A DNA stretch of 62,813 bases from Clostridia bacterium (lineage in GTDB: Bacteria > Bacteroidota > Bacteroidia > Bacteroidales > 4484-276). The position numbers and the translations under genes are program-made. Shown piece by piece: positions 26,868 to 35,194 of this stretch; positions within the stretch are counted from its first letter, which is position 1; each line of letters begins with the position of its first letter. The notes below the pieces were generated by a model. That model saw only the letters and a program-made list of their open reading frames with translations. It ran no database searches and was not told where the DNA came from. Location of the stretch: assembly GCA_009928785.1 (NCBI GenBank), contig SABY01000009.1, positions 1 through 62,813 on the forward strand. The letters are read 5' to 3'.

Positions 26868-27251
26868 CTACTTTCCCATAATCGTATCAGCCGAAAGTTT
26901 GAAATAGTTGGCAGGGTCGATGCCGATAATTTCGACCGAGGGTTGAAAAATAAGCCCTTTGTGCGAAGTCTTAAAAGCTGTTGATAAGAGTTCCAGAGCT
27001 GCGTTGCCCATTTTTCCAATTTCTGCTGCGCTCCGGCCTTTCAGAATTTTTATTTCGAGGTGTGCGAAAGCATGTGCTGCGTTGCCATTAGCAACATAAT
27101 AGTTTTTGTGGCGTACCAGCCGGCTCTTGCAGTTGAGCAAACTGATACCCAGATCGGAAACGAGCATTTGGTGAAGCTCAGCAAAGAACTTCGGGAAATG
27201 ATCATCCGACATTGGCAGATTGTCTGAAAGTTCGAGGGTGATGTGCGGCAT
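26868..27251 (-). CDS. Tautomerase-superfamily protein (5-carboxymethyl-2-hydroxymuconate isomerase-like)
   Basis: A 127-residue protein, the length of CHMI-family enzymes. It starts MPHITLELSDNL; in this superfamily the proline exposed after Met removal is the catalytic base, and it is present here. The later ENGNAAHAFAHLEIKIL-like stretch and GKMGNAALELL fit the family. The classical enzyme isomerises 5-carboxymethyl-2-hydroxymuconate in homoprotocatechuate breakdown, but no other gene of that pathway is nearby, and the pathway needs oxygen, so the true substrate is probably different. It is flanked by an AT-rich 100-nt gap downstream and diverges from the TlpA-like gene. Confidence 0.72.
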   Translation of the reverse strand: MPHITLELSDNLPMSDDHFPKFFAELHQMLVSDLGISLLNCKSRLVRHKNYYVANGNAAHAFAHLEIKILKGRSAAEIGKMGNAALELLSTAFKTSHKGLIFQPSVEIIGIDPANYFKLSADTIMGK

Positions 27252-27403
27252 AGCGTTATTGTTTTTTTTGAATTTATGACCTGAACGAAAAATTAAGAAA
27301 CGGATGCAAAATTATGAAATTAAATCTTCTGAAACCTTCGTCGGTGGCTGTTTACATCTGATTAACACAACCGTTAAACTTAGTTAATTGAGAAATTATT
27401 TAT

Positions 27404-27432
27404 TTTGATCATAAACTATAATTCTATTTTTG
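27404..27432 (+). promoter_or_regulatory. Promoter for the TlpA-like gene
   Basis: TTTG (27404-27407) and TATTTTTG (27425-27432) are 17 nt apart, close to the Bacteroidota -33/-7 consensus. The ATG is 37 nt downstream. Confidence 0.55.
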
Positions 27433-27469
27433 CGTTCGACAAAGAACTAAAAACTAAAAAGCATAATTT

Positions 27470-28006
27470 ATGAAACGTTTACTTACAACCGCTGCAATAG
27501 TATTATTCTCGATGATGATGATGCACGCTGTTGCGCAAAATGGTGGCGAGATAGTCACCGGAAATGAAGTGGGCAACGACATTGGTAATTTTGAAGCCAA
27601 AGGTATGGATGGCAACATTAAAAAGCTATCGGATTTTAGAGGCGAAATGGTTTTGGTGGTGCTTTGGAACTCTAAATGCGGCCACTGCGTTACCGAGAAC
27701 AAATTTTATCAGGAAGCTTACAATCAGTTTCACGACAAGCAATTTACAAAAGGCAAAGGTTTCGATGTTTACCAGATAGGTCTCGACAAAGAAGAATCTA
27801 CCTGGAAAGAATATATCGAAGCCAACGATTTCCCTTACAAAACTCACGTGTATGTTCTCGATAGCTGGAAAGACCCTGATGTGCGGTTCTTTGGCGTAAA
27901 AAACCTACCCGGAACTTTTCTTCTCGATGCCGATGGCATCATTCTCGAAAAAGGTTTTAGCGGCAAAGAGCTACCTGCACTGTTAGAAAAATACCAAAAA
28001 AAGTAG
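27470..28006 (+). CDS. Exported TlpA-like thiol-disulfide oxidoreductase
   Basis: A 178-residue protein. Residues 1-22 are a signal peptide (MKRLLTTAAIVLFSMMMMHAVA). A thioredoxin-like domain follows, with the redox motif C70-G-H-C73 in VLWNSKCGHCVTENK, and a cis-proline in NLPGTFLLDADG. Members of the TlpA/ResA group reduce or exchange disulfides in the periplasm, often for cytochrome c maturation or protein folding; the precise partner is not known. It has its own promoter and stands alone between a divergent gene and rpsT. Confidence 0.87.
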   Translation: MKRLLTTAAIVLFSMMMMHAVAQNGGEIVTGNEVGNDIGNFEAKGMDGNIKKLSDFRGEMVLVVLWNSKCGHCVTENKFYQEAYNQFHDKQFTKGKGFDVYQIGLDKEESTWKEYIEANDFPYKTHVYVLDSWKDPDVRFFGVKNLPGTFLLDADGIILEKGFSGKELPALLEKYQKK

Positions 28007-28024
28007 CGAATTATTTTTCAGGGA

Positions 28025-28055
28025 TTTGTATAGCTAAAAAATAATTGTACTTTTG
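28025..28055 (+). promoter_or_regulatory. Promoter of rpsT with adjoining palindrome
   Basis: TTTG (28025-28028), 19 nt, then TACTTTTG (28048-28055) is an exact match to the Bacteroidota consensus. CAGCCCTAA-aat-TTAGGGCTG (28056-28076) begins at the next base and would straddle the start site. The ATG is at 28113. Confidence 0.8.
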
Positions 28056-28112
28056 CAGCCCTAAAATTTAGGGCTGTACTATTTTACTGAAGCATAAAAA
28101 ATTAATTGGATA

Positions 28113-28364
28113 ATGGCAAATCATAAATCGGCTTTAAAGCGTATCAGAGCATCCAGGGCAAGAAGAACCCTCAACAGTTATTATGCAAAGACGATGCGCA
28201 ACATGGTCAAGAAGTTTAGAAGTCTCGACGATAAAGCAGCAGCACAGGAGCAATATCCCAAGCTGGCTTCGATTATCGACAAAAATGCGAAGCGTTCGAT
28301 CATTCATCGCAACAAAGCCGCCAACCTGAAGTCGAAGCTCGCCAAGCGCGTGAGTGCTTTGTAG
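28113..28364 (+). CDS. rpsT: 30S ribosomal protein bS20
   Basis: An 83-residue, strongly basic protein with the bS20 pattern MANHKSALKRIRASRARRTLN and the helical IDKNAKRSIIHRNKAANLKSKLAKRV end. It binds 16S rRNA during early 30S assembly. It is monocistronic: a consensus promoter lies 58 nt upstream and a hairpin with a T run follows the stop. In other bacteria S20 controls its own synthesis; the palindrome at the predicted start site here could be part of a control element, but that is inference. Confidence 0.97.
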   Translation: MANHKSALKRIRASRARRTLNSYYAKTMRNMVKKFRSLDDKAAAQEQYPKLASIIDKNAKRSIIHRNKAANLKSKLAKRVSAL

Positions 28365-28395
28365 TAAGCGGTAGTTTTTATTAAAAAAATAGATA

Positions 28396-28427
28396 GCCTC
28401 TCTGCCTATGCGCAAGGGGCTTTTTTC
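28396..28427 (+). terminator. Terminator of rpsT
   Basis: AGCCTC pairs with GGGGCT (one G-U pair) around a 14-nt loop and is followed by six T residues. It starts about 30 nt after the rpsT stop. Confidence 0.6.
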
Positions 28428-28429
28428 GT

Positions 28430-28461
28430 ATTTTCGCGTTACTAACCTTTAACGCGAAAAT
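28430..28461. repeat. 12-bp perfect inverted repeat ending one base before the radC start
   Basis: ATTTTCGCGTTA (28430-28441) and its reverse complement (28450-28461) are separated by 8 nt. The second arm ends 1 nt before the radC ATG, so it could be an operator or a hairpin that hides the start codon. No canonical promoter lies between it and the rpsT terminator. Confidence 0.6.
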
Positions 28462-28462
28462 T

Positions 28463-29161
28463 ATGGAACCTTACTCTGGTCACGGCGCCATCCCGCAATG
28501 GGCCGAAAGCGATCGCCCACGCGAAAAACTCCTGCTCAAAGGCAAAACAGCCCTCACCGATGCCGAACTACTCGCCATCCTTCTCCGTTCAGGAACTCCC
28601 AACCAATCGGCTATCGATCTCTCCAAACAAATCCTCGACTCCGTAAGCAATAACCTGATAGGCCTCTCCAGACTTACTGTGTCGGACCTCACACAATTTA
28701 AAGGAATTGGCGAAGCCAAAGCCATTACTGTGCTGGCTGCCCTGGAACTGGGGCGCCGCCGGCGGGGTGCCGAGGCCATGGATCGAAAAACCATTACCTC
28801 CAGCGCTGATGCGTATGAAGTCCTGCAGATGCACATCGGCGACATCGACTACGAACAGTTTGCCATCATAATGCTCAACCAGGCCAACAAAGTGCTGAAG
28901 GTGGAAAACATAAGCGAGGGCGGCATTACCGGAACGGTGGTAGATCCCAAGCGAGTGTTTCGCACTGCTCTCACCAATAACGCCATTAATATCATCCTGG
29001 CACATAATCACCCGTCGGGAAGCCTAAAGCCCAGCAAACATGATCTGGAACTGACGCAGAAACTCAAAAAAGCCGGCGAATTTTTACAAATCATGGTGCT
29101 CGATCATCTCATCCTGGGTGATAATAAGTTTCTTTCGATGGCCGATGAAGGATATTTTTGA
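28463..29161 (+). CDS. radC: RadC family protein (JAB/MPN domain)
   Basis: A 232-residue protein, typical RadC length. Residues about 15-95 carry a helix-hairpin-helix-like region (DLTQFKGIGEAKA). The C-terminal JAB/MPN domain has the metal-binding set HNHPSG at H181-H183 and D194 in SKHD. RadC was once tied to DNA repair, but that is doubtful; JAB-domain metalloprotease or nuclease activity and links to competence or mobile elements are discussed. An inverted repeat abuts the start codon. The next gene is convergent, with a 13-bp stem-loop between them. Confidence 0.9.
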   Translation: MEPYSGHGAIPQWAESDRPREKLLLKGKTALTDAELLAILLRSGTPNQSAIDLSKQILDSVSNNLIGLSRLTVSDLTQFKGIGEAKAITVLAALELGRRRRGAEAMDRKTITSSADAYEVLQMHIGDIDYEQFAIIMLNQANKVLKVENISEGGITGTVVDPKRVFRTALTNNAINIILAHNHPSGSLKPSKHDLELTQKLKKAGEFLQIMVLDHLILGDNKFLSMADEGYF

Positions 29162-29194
29162 TAATTTTATTGGATTAGAAATAAGATTCTCATT

Positions 29195-29225
29195 CCGTAG
29201 CCCAGGCGTTCACGCCTGGGTACGG
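29195..29225. repeat. 13-bp stem-loop overlapping the end of the polysaccharide deacetylase-like gene
   Basis: CCGTA and CCCAGGCG (29195-29208, one bulged G) pair with CGCCTGGG and TACGG (29213-29225); the loop is TTCA. The hairpin contains the last four codons of the minus-strand gene and its UGA stop falls in the loop. It resembles a REP element and could also terminate both convergent genes. Confidence 0.6.
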
Positions 29226-30529
29226 GATACAGCATATTCAATCATCTCCTCGTAAATGTGCCGCCAGCCGGCCCATCGCTTTTGATTGCTTAGCGATTCG
29301 TTGTGCCACAAGCTGATGAAGGTGCCGTCCACGGCTTTTACTTCATCAATCAACAGCTTAATAATGTCCAGCGACTGCTCCGGGGTTTTGTACAAATAAT
29401 CTTTGAGGGTTCCTTCCATCACCTGAAAAGGATGTATCAGTAGTTTGGTGACAGTTTCCATATCCAAATCATAAAAATAAAACGGATCGCAGATACCGGC
29501 GCGGAAGCCTGGTTCGGAGGCATAGCCCATGGTATAGTCGTCGGTGATGTCGAGTTGGATGAGGTTACGATAGGTGGAAGGGAAGTTAAGCCGGAGGAAA
29601 TGTTGCCGGCTTTGGGTGATTTCGCGGTTGAGAATACGGTTGAGACGATCAATTTCGATTTTTAGTTTTGGAAAATTCTCTCCTGAGGCCACCGACGGGT
29701 GAATGCCTACCTGCGCATAATCGGCCAGCGACTTGACGAGCACCTGAAAATGCCGGCTTGTCACCGGCAGATTCTTATCAAGTTTACCGTAATCGGCCAG
29801 CAGGATGAAGTAGATGGGCTGAAGCAGATACTTTCTCTGAATATTCAGTTGGTAATTATAGGTATCAAAAGGGTCTTTCAGCAGCCCAAGGATAACTTTG
29901 ATGCGCTCGGAAATTTCCCGGAATTCAAATCTGGAAAGTGCCGAAACAATGCCTCCAATGGTGCGCACAGCTCCTTTGTATTTATAGGCATAGGCCGAAT
30001 CGATGTCGATGGTAGGAATAAATTGGTAATATCGTTTTTCAAATTGCAGCTCTGGGAAGCGCTGGGATAGGATGGCTTTAATTTTTTGCGCCCAAATGTT
30101 TACCACCGGCTTGCGCAAAAATTCCTTACGCCCGGCAAAGCTCTCGGCCGCCTCAAAACGCCCAAAGCGGTCGCGCATGTAGGGCAAATACTCTTCGTAG
30201 CGCGTCACCAGATAAAATGCTGCTGCAAATAAATCGAAAGGCAGCGCCGATTTACTATGATAAACGGGATAAAAAGCTGCATTTTTTTCATGAATGAAAT
30301 AATTCAAATCCTGCCCTTCGATGCCGGTTTTGAACAGCAGGTCGGAGGATTGGAAAAACAACTCCTGGCCAAAAGGGCTGCCGGCATAGCTGAACTTGGC
30401 TTCCGTGCTGGCAAGGAAGAGTTCGGTATTGCTGGTAAGTTCAAAAGGTGTTGCCAACAATTGCCCGAAATACAGGTTGAAAATATATTTGATCCTTTTG
30501 GTGATTTTTGGCGTGTAAATGAGCAGCAT
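29210..30529 (-). CDS. Polysaccharide deacetylase-like protein (DUF7033 type)
   Basis: A 439-residue protein. The N-terminal third resembles the DUF7033 module (LFAAAFYLVTRYEEYL, then FGRFEAAESFAGRKEFLRKPVVN). The rest resembles the NodB-like deacetylase fold, with the acidic start TIDIDSAYAYKYKG near residue 173, HPSVASG near 278 as the metal histidine motif and LLIHPFQVMEGTL near 375. Such enzymes remove acetyl groups from cell-surface sugars. No signal peptide is visible, so it would act in the cytoplasm or at the inner membrane during glycan assembly. Its final codons form a hairpin. A -7-like box (30556-30563, minus) stands 27 nt upstream. Confidence 0.78.
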   Translation of the reverse strand: MLLIYTPKITKRIKYIFNLYFGQLLATPFELTSNTELFLASTEAKFSYAGSPFGQELFFQSSDLLFKTGIEGQDLNYFIHEKNAAFYPVYHSKSALPFDLFAAAFYLVTRYEEYLPYMRDRFGRFEAAESFAGRKEFLRKPVVNIWAQKIKAILSQRFPELQFEKRYYQFIPTIDIDSAYAYKYKGAVRTIGGIVSALSRFEFREISERIKVILGLLKDPFDTYNYQLNIQRKYLLQPIYFILLADYGKLDKNLPVTSRHFQVLVKSLADYAQVGIHPSVASGENFPKLKIEIDRLNRILNREITQSRQHFLRLNFPSTYRNLIQLDITDDYTMGYASEPGFRAGICDPFYFYDLDMETVTKLLIHPFQVMEGTLKDYLYKTPEQSLDIIKLLIDEVKAVDGTFISLWHNESLSNQKRWAGWRHIYEEMIEYAVSRTQA

Positions 30530-30674
30530 ACCTGTAGGTTTTATTTTTCAATCGTCAAAAGTAGCAAATTACTACCAGCCAAAAGCAATGCCTTTTGCGG
30601 CCATTGTGAATAAAAACTATGACCCTTTAGCGTATTAAAGCATTACTTTTGGGCTTTGATTTTTTTAAAAACCT

Positions 30675-32459
30675 ATGGATAATTTTCTGGTTTCAGCACG
30701 CAAGTATCGCCCGGATACTTTTGCCTCGGTAGTAGGGCAGGATCATGTAACGCGAACGCTCAAAAACGCCATTCGCAGTGGTCAACTGGCGCAGTCGTTT
30801 TTATTTACCGGTCCGCGTGGCATTGGCAAAACCACCTGTGCCCGCATCCTGGCCAAAACTATCAATTGTGAAAACCTTACCGCCGACATCGAGCCTTGCA
30901 ACCAATGTGAATCGTGTGTTTCTTTTAATAAAAACACCTCTTTCAACATCCACGAGCTGGATGCGGCCTCCAACAACTCTGTCGAAAACATCCGCAGCCT
31001 TATCGATCAGGTGCGCGTGCCGCCGCATCATGGCAAATACAAGATTTATATCATCGACGAGGTGCACATGCTTTCTTCGCAGGCTTTCAATGCGTTTTTG
31101 AAAACGCTGGAAGAGCCGCCGGCTTACGCCAAATTTATCCTCGCCACCACCGAGCGCCACAAAATTATCCCCACCATTTTATCGCGCTGTCAGATTTATG
31201 ATTTCAAGCGCATCTCCGTGGATGACATCGCACAACACCTGCGCTTTGTAGCCGATAGTGAGAAGGTGCAAGCTGAAGAGGAGGCGTTGCAGATAATAGC
31301 TCAAAAAGCCGATGGCGCTTTGCGCGATGCACTCTCTATCTTCGATCAGTTGGTAAGTTTTACAGGCAAGGATTTGAAATATAGCATGGTGGTGGAAAGT
31401 CTGAATGTGCTCGACTACGATTACTATTTCACCATCACCAGCCACCTGGTGCATGGGCAACTGCACGACGCCTTGCTGGTGTTGGATAAAATCATCGATT
31501 CCGGTTTCGATGGTCAGCACTTTCTTTCGGGGCTGGGCAGCCACCTGCGCGATCTGCTAATAGGCCAGGACGAACGCACCGTAAGATTACTGGAGGTAGG
31601 CGAAAAAATTAAAGCCCGCTACCGCGAACAAGCCATTGCCACCGATCAGGCTTTCCTTTTGCGTGCACTCGACATTGTGCAGAAAACAGATTACACCTAC
31701 AAAACTACCAACAACAAACGGTTACAACTGGAGATAGCGTTGATGCAAATTGCAGCGCCGGCAATGGGCGCTACCACACCTGCTGCAGCAACTACCGGAG
31801 GTGCATCAGCCGAGGTTGCAAAAAAAAAAGTAGTAGCTGAGTCTGAACCGGCAGTCACTCCTACGCCAGCATCTCCTGCGCCACTATATTCCCACCCAAA
31901 ATCAGAACCTACTCCGGTTGTCGCCCCACCCAAACTGCCGGAAACAATTAAGGTGGCATCACCAAAAAGTTCAAATCCGGCCAAGGACTTTATTCCAGGC
32001 TCCATTTCTATCAAAGATGACATCGAACCAGCCGTGGAGAAGGAAGAAGAAGAAGAAAGTCTTTTCGACTATGAATCTGAAGAGTTTCGGCTGGCGCCAA
32101 AATTTGGAAAAGAAGAATTGATAATTGCCTGGCGGGAAATGATTAATCAAATTACCGACGACAAGCCCGACCTGCGCTCTACATTACTTTCAGCATCGCC
32201 CGATCCTGCTGATAATTTCGTGGTGACTTTTGAGGTGAGTAATTTGATACAGCAAGTAAAGATTGGCGAAAACAAACATGATATTGTTCCTTTTTTACGC
32301 GATCATCTCAACAACCGTTTTGTTACACTTGATGTAATTGTATCAAAAGTAGCTCCTACCGATGCTCCGCCGGTAACTGCCGAGGAGAAGTTTAGGCACA
32401 TGGCTGCCAAAAATCATGCACTCATCGACTTGCAAAAAAAGTTTGAACTCGAACCTTAG
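30675..32459 (+). CDS. dnaX: DNA polymerase III subunits tau/gamma
   Basis: A 594-residue clamp-loader ATPase. Walker A is GPRGIGKT (46-53), the zinc module cysteines are C65, C75, C78 and C81, and the Walker B region is IYIIDEVHML. Domains I-III end near residue 370. A Pro/Ala-rich linker (about 370-460) and the tau-specific C-terminal domain follow. The linker begins with ten consecutive A residues (31820-31829) coding for the end of Ala382 and Lys383-385. Loss of one A gives an immediate TAG and a gain of one A, or a -1 shift, gives TGA four codons on. Both would make a gamma-like protein of about 385-388 residues. A TACTTTTG box (30644-30651) precedes the gene. Confidence 0.95.
   Translation: MDNFLVSARKYRPDTFASVVGQDHVTRTLKNAIRSGQLAQSFLFTGPRGIGKTTCARILAKTINCENLTADIEPCNQCESCVSFNKNTSFNIHELDAASNNSVENIRSLIDQVRVPPHHGKYKIYIIDEVHMLSSQAFNAFLKTLEEPPAYAKFILATTERHKIIPTILSRCQIYDFKRISVDDIAQHLRFVADSEKVQAEEEALQIIAQKADGALRDALSIFDQLVSFTGKDLKYSMVVESLNVLDYDYYFTITSHLVHGQLHDALLVLDKIIDSGFDGQHFLSGLGSHLRDLLIGQDERTVRLLEVGEKIKARYREQAIATDQAFLLRALDIVQKTDYTYKTTNNKRLQLEIALMQIAAPAMGATTPAAATTGGASAEVAKKKVVAESEPAVTPTPASPAPLYSHPKSEPTPVVAPPKLPETIKVASPKSSNPAKDFIPGSISIKDDIEPAVEKEEEEESLFDYESEEFRLAPKFGKEELIIAWREMINQITDDKPDLRSTLLSASPDPADNFVVTFEVSNLIQQVKIGENKHDIVPFLRDHLNNRFVTLDVIVSKVAPTDAPPVTAEEKFRHMAAKNHALIDLQKKFELEP
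31820..31829 (+). promoter_or_regulatory. Predicted slippage site (A10) in dnaX
   Basis: Ten A residues lie just after the conserved ATPase/clamp-loader domains. Frame 0 continues to tau. The frame lacking one A reads AAG TAG at once; the frame with one extra A reads AGT AGT AGC TGA. This is how a shortened gamma form is produced in Thermus (transcriptional slippage) and E. coli (-1 ribosomal shift). Confidence 0.6.
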
Positions 32460-32479
32460 TCGGCAAGATGGTCCGCAAG

Positions 32480-33991
32480 TTATTTATTCACCTGTGCCCA
32501 TTGCGGAAAAATATTGATGTCGATGCCGAACACCAGGCTTCCCAGCCAATAGGTCATTAGTGTGATGATGATGGCTCCGGCAAAATTAAGCGCAAGCCCG
32601 TTTATCGCCATTTGCCGCACGGTGATGTGGTTGGTGCCAAACACGATTGCATTTGGAGGTGTGGCCACCGGAAGCATAAAAGCCATCGACCCGGAGAGCG
32701 TTGCCGGCAGCATAAAAAGCAGCGGATTGGTTTCGGTGGTAATGGCCATACCCGCCAAAATGGGCAGTATCATTTCCGTGGTGGCCGTATTGCTGGTAAG
32801 TTCTGTAAGAAAAGTCATCAACAAGGCAATGGTTAGGATGATCACGAGTGGATGATAATTGGTTACCCACATCATCTGACTGCCGATCCACACCGAAAGC
32901 CCTGATTCTTTAAATCCCGATGCCAGCGCAAAGCCCCCTCCAAAAAGCAGGATAATGTTCCACGGAATTTTTCGCGCCACCTTCCACTCCATGATGCGGC
33001 TGGCAGCAGCGGTGCGCGCCGGAATGGTGAAAAGTAAAATGGCAACCAGAATGGCACTGGTGCCGTCGTTGATATATTTGCTCTCCGGGAATATCCCCGA
33101 CCAGCCATGAATGACAAACAGCCCTGTATCAATGTCGGCGCGGAACAGCCATAATACGGCTACCAGCACAAAAGCCACAAAAACCACTTTCTCCTCGTAC
33201 GCGGTTTTGCCCAATAAACCAAGCTGCTGGCGGAATACATTCCTATCGATATCCATCCAGCCGGTGCGTGGTTTAAAAATCAGATAAAGATAAGCCCACG
33301 TAAAACCAAAGATGACGATGCTCACCGGCAGTGCAAAGACAAACCATGAAGCAAAGGATATTTCGGGAGCCTGCGGGAAGTAAATCTGAAATATTCGTGA
33401 AAACGAAAGATTAGGCGGTGTGCCTACCAGCGTGGCTATTCCGCCAATAGAGGCGCTATATGCCACACCCAGCAACAGCCCGGTGGTATAGCCAGCTACA
33501 TTTCTGCGCCCGATTAGCTCTTCAAGTTTGCTGATAATGGATAGTAAAATAGGAATCATCATCATGGCAGTAGCCGTATTGGATATCCACATCGAAAGGA
33601 AGGCCGTGGCAAGCATAAAGCCGAGAAGGATACGACCAGGGCTTACGCCGGTAAACATGAGAATATGCAAAGCGATGCGGCGGTGTAAATTCCAGCGCTG
33701 CATGGCCAGCGCAATGATAAAACCACCGATAAACAGAAAAATAACATGATTGAAATAAGTGGCCGAAACGCTGTTGCCATCCATGATGCCAAGCATCGGG
33801 AAAAGAACCACCGGCAGCAGTGCCGTAATGGCCAGCGGCACAATTTCGGTAATCCACCAAACCGCCATTAGCAGCGCCACGGCCAGGGTGTAGCTTACCA
33901 GCGGATTGTCGGCATCGAGTTTTACGAAGAATATCAGCCACATGCTCACAAGCGGCGTCACCACGAAACCGATAAAGTTTTTTGTTTTCAT
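32480..33991 (-). CDS. DASS/SLC13-family sodium:anion symporter
   Basis: A 503-residue inner-membrane protein with about 11-12 helices. It has the two conserved DASS motifs, SMWISNTATAMMMIPI near residues 133-148 and LTSNTATTEMILPILAG near 400-416, where the SNT triplets form the sodium and carboxylate sites. Relatives import succinate, malate, other dicarboxylates or sulfate with Na+. Substrate is not resolvable here. It is convergent with dnaX (20 nt between the stops) and diverges from arcC. Confidence 0.88.
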   Translation of the reverse strand: MKTKNFIGFVVTPLVSMWLIFFVKLDADNPLVSYTLAVALLMAVWWITEIVPLAITALLPVVLFPMLGIMDGNSVSATYFNHVIFLFIGGFIIALAMQRWNLHRRIALHILMFTGVSPGRILLGFMLATAFLSMWISNTATAMMMIPILLSIISKLEELIGRRNVAGYTTGLLLGVAYSASIGGIATLVGTPPNLSFSRIFQIYFPQAPEISFASWFVFALPVSIVIFGFTWAYLYLIFKPRTGWMDIDRNVFRQQLGLLGKTAYEEKVVFVAFVLVAVLWLFRADIDTGLFVIHGWSGIFPESKYINDGTSAILVAILLFTIPARTAAASRIMEWKVARKIPWNIILLFGGGFALASGFKESGLSVWIGSQMMWVTNYHPLVIILTIALLMTFLTELTSNTATTEMILPILAGMAITTETNPLLFMLPATLSGSMAFMLPVATPPNAIVFGTNHITVRQMAINGLALNFAGAIIITLMTYWLGSLVFGIDINIFPQWAQVNK

Positions 33992-34195
33992 CAGGAGGAA
34001 AGGCGCTCTTTGGTTGACGGCTCTGCGAAGATAAATTTTATTTGTAAAATAGTGTTAGCTGGCCTCACTTTTCAATAGAGGAGATTTGGCTTTTTAATGT
34101 TTAGTTTTGCTGCAAATTTCGGCTTCATGTTGCTGATTGCTTTTTATTTGGCGAGAGATGAATTCATTATTAACAAAACAAAATCGAAAATACAT

Positions 34196-35143
34196 ATGAA
34201 AAAATTGGTAGTAGTAGCTTTGGGTGGTAATGCTTTGTTGCGTGGCGACCAAAAAGGAACCATCGACGAGCAGGAACTAAATGCTTTTGAAACCAGCGAA
34301 AAGCTGCTGGTACTGATTCGCCAGAATGATTATAACATGGTGATTACCCACGGCAACGGACCCCAGGTGGGAAATCTGCTGTTGAATAATGCTGCCGGCA
34401 ACAAACTTTATGGTTTGCCCGAAATGCCCCTCGACATTTGCGTTGCCTATTCGCAGGGTTTTATTGGCTACGTTATCGAGCAGCAATTGCGCAATGTGCT
34501 GCTACAACAGGACCTCGACCGCGATATTCTTACCATTATCACCCAGGTGCTGGTAAACAAAGATGATCCGGCTTTTAACAATCCTACAAAACCCATCGGC
34601 CCTTATTATACCAAAGAAGAAGCCGACAAAATCACGAAAGACAATGGGTCGGTATTTGCCCAGGATCCACGCGGCAGAGGATGGCGCAAAGTGGTAGCCT
34701 CGCCCAAGCCATTGGTTATTAATAATAAAAAATCGATAGAGAAGATAGCCCGCGAGGGCACCATTGTGGTGGCTGTTGGCGGTGGCGGTATTCCTGTTTT
34801 TTATAAAGAAGAAAACCTGCTACAAGGCATCGATGCCGTGATCGACAAAGACCTGGCCTCAGCACTTCTTGCCGCACAAATCAATGCCGACAAGCTTTTC
34901 ATCCTTACCGATGTTCCCAAAGTTTGTATCCATTACAATACACCCCAGGAAAAAGCCATCGATCGCATGACCATCGCTGATGCCAAGCGGTATCTCGATG
35001 AGGGTCATTTTGCCGAAGGAAGTATGGCCCCCAAAATCAGAGCAGCCATTTATTTTGTCGAGCACAGCGGCAAAGATGCCATCATTACCCAAACAACCAA
35101 GCTCGGCATCGACGATGGAGGCACCCGGGTGGTGATGATTTAA
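34196..35143 (+). CDS. arcC: Carbamate kinase
   Basis: A 315-residue amino-acid kinase fold enzyme with the family start KKLVVVALGGNALLRGDQKG, the ITHGNGPQVGNLLL loop near 51-64 and TVVAVGGGGIPVF near 205-220. It makes ATP and carbamate from carbamoyl phosphate and ADP. The frame is open for 33 more codons upstream, but those are unlike the family, so the ATG at 34196 is chosen. It is 51 nt upstream of the ornithine carbamoyltransferase gene on the same strand. Together they form the energy-yielding end of the arginine deiminase pathway; arcA is not in the window. Confidence 0.93.
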   Translation: MKKLVVVALGGNALLRGDQKGTIDEQELNAFETSEKLLVLIRQNDYNMVITHGNGPQVGNLLLNNAAGNKLYGLPEMPLDICVAYSQGFIGYVIEQQLRNVLLQQDLDRDILTIITQVLVNKDDPAFNNPTKPIGPYYTKEEADKITKDNGSVFAQDPRGRGWRKVVASPKPLVINNKKSIEKIAREGTIVVAVGGGGIPVFYKEENLLQGIDAVIDKDLASALLAAQINADKLFILTDVPKVCIHYNTPQEKAIDRMTIADAKRYLDEGHFAEGSMAPKIRAAIYFVEHSGKDAIITQTTKLGIDDGGTRVVMI

Positions 35144-35194
35144 AAAGATATTCACAAATAGTTATTGATAAAAACGCTTTAAATTTTATTCATT

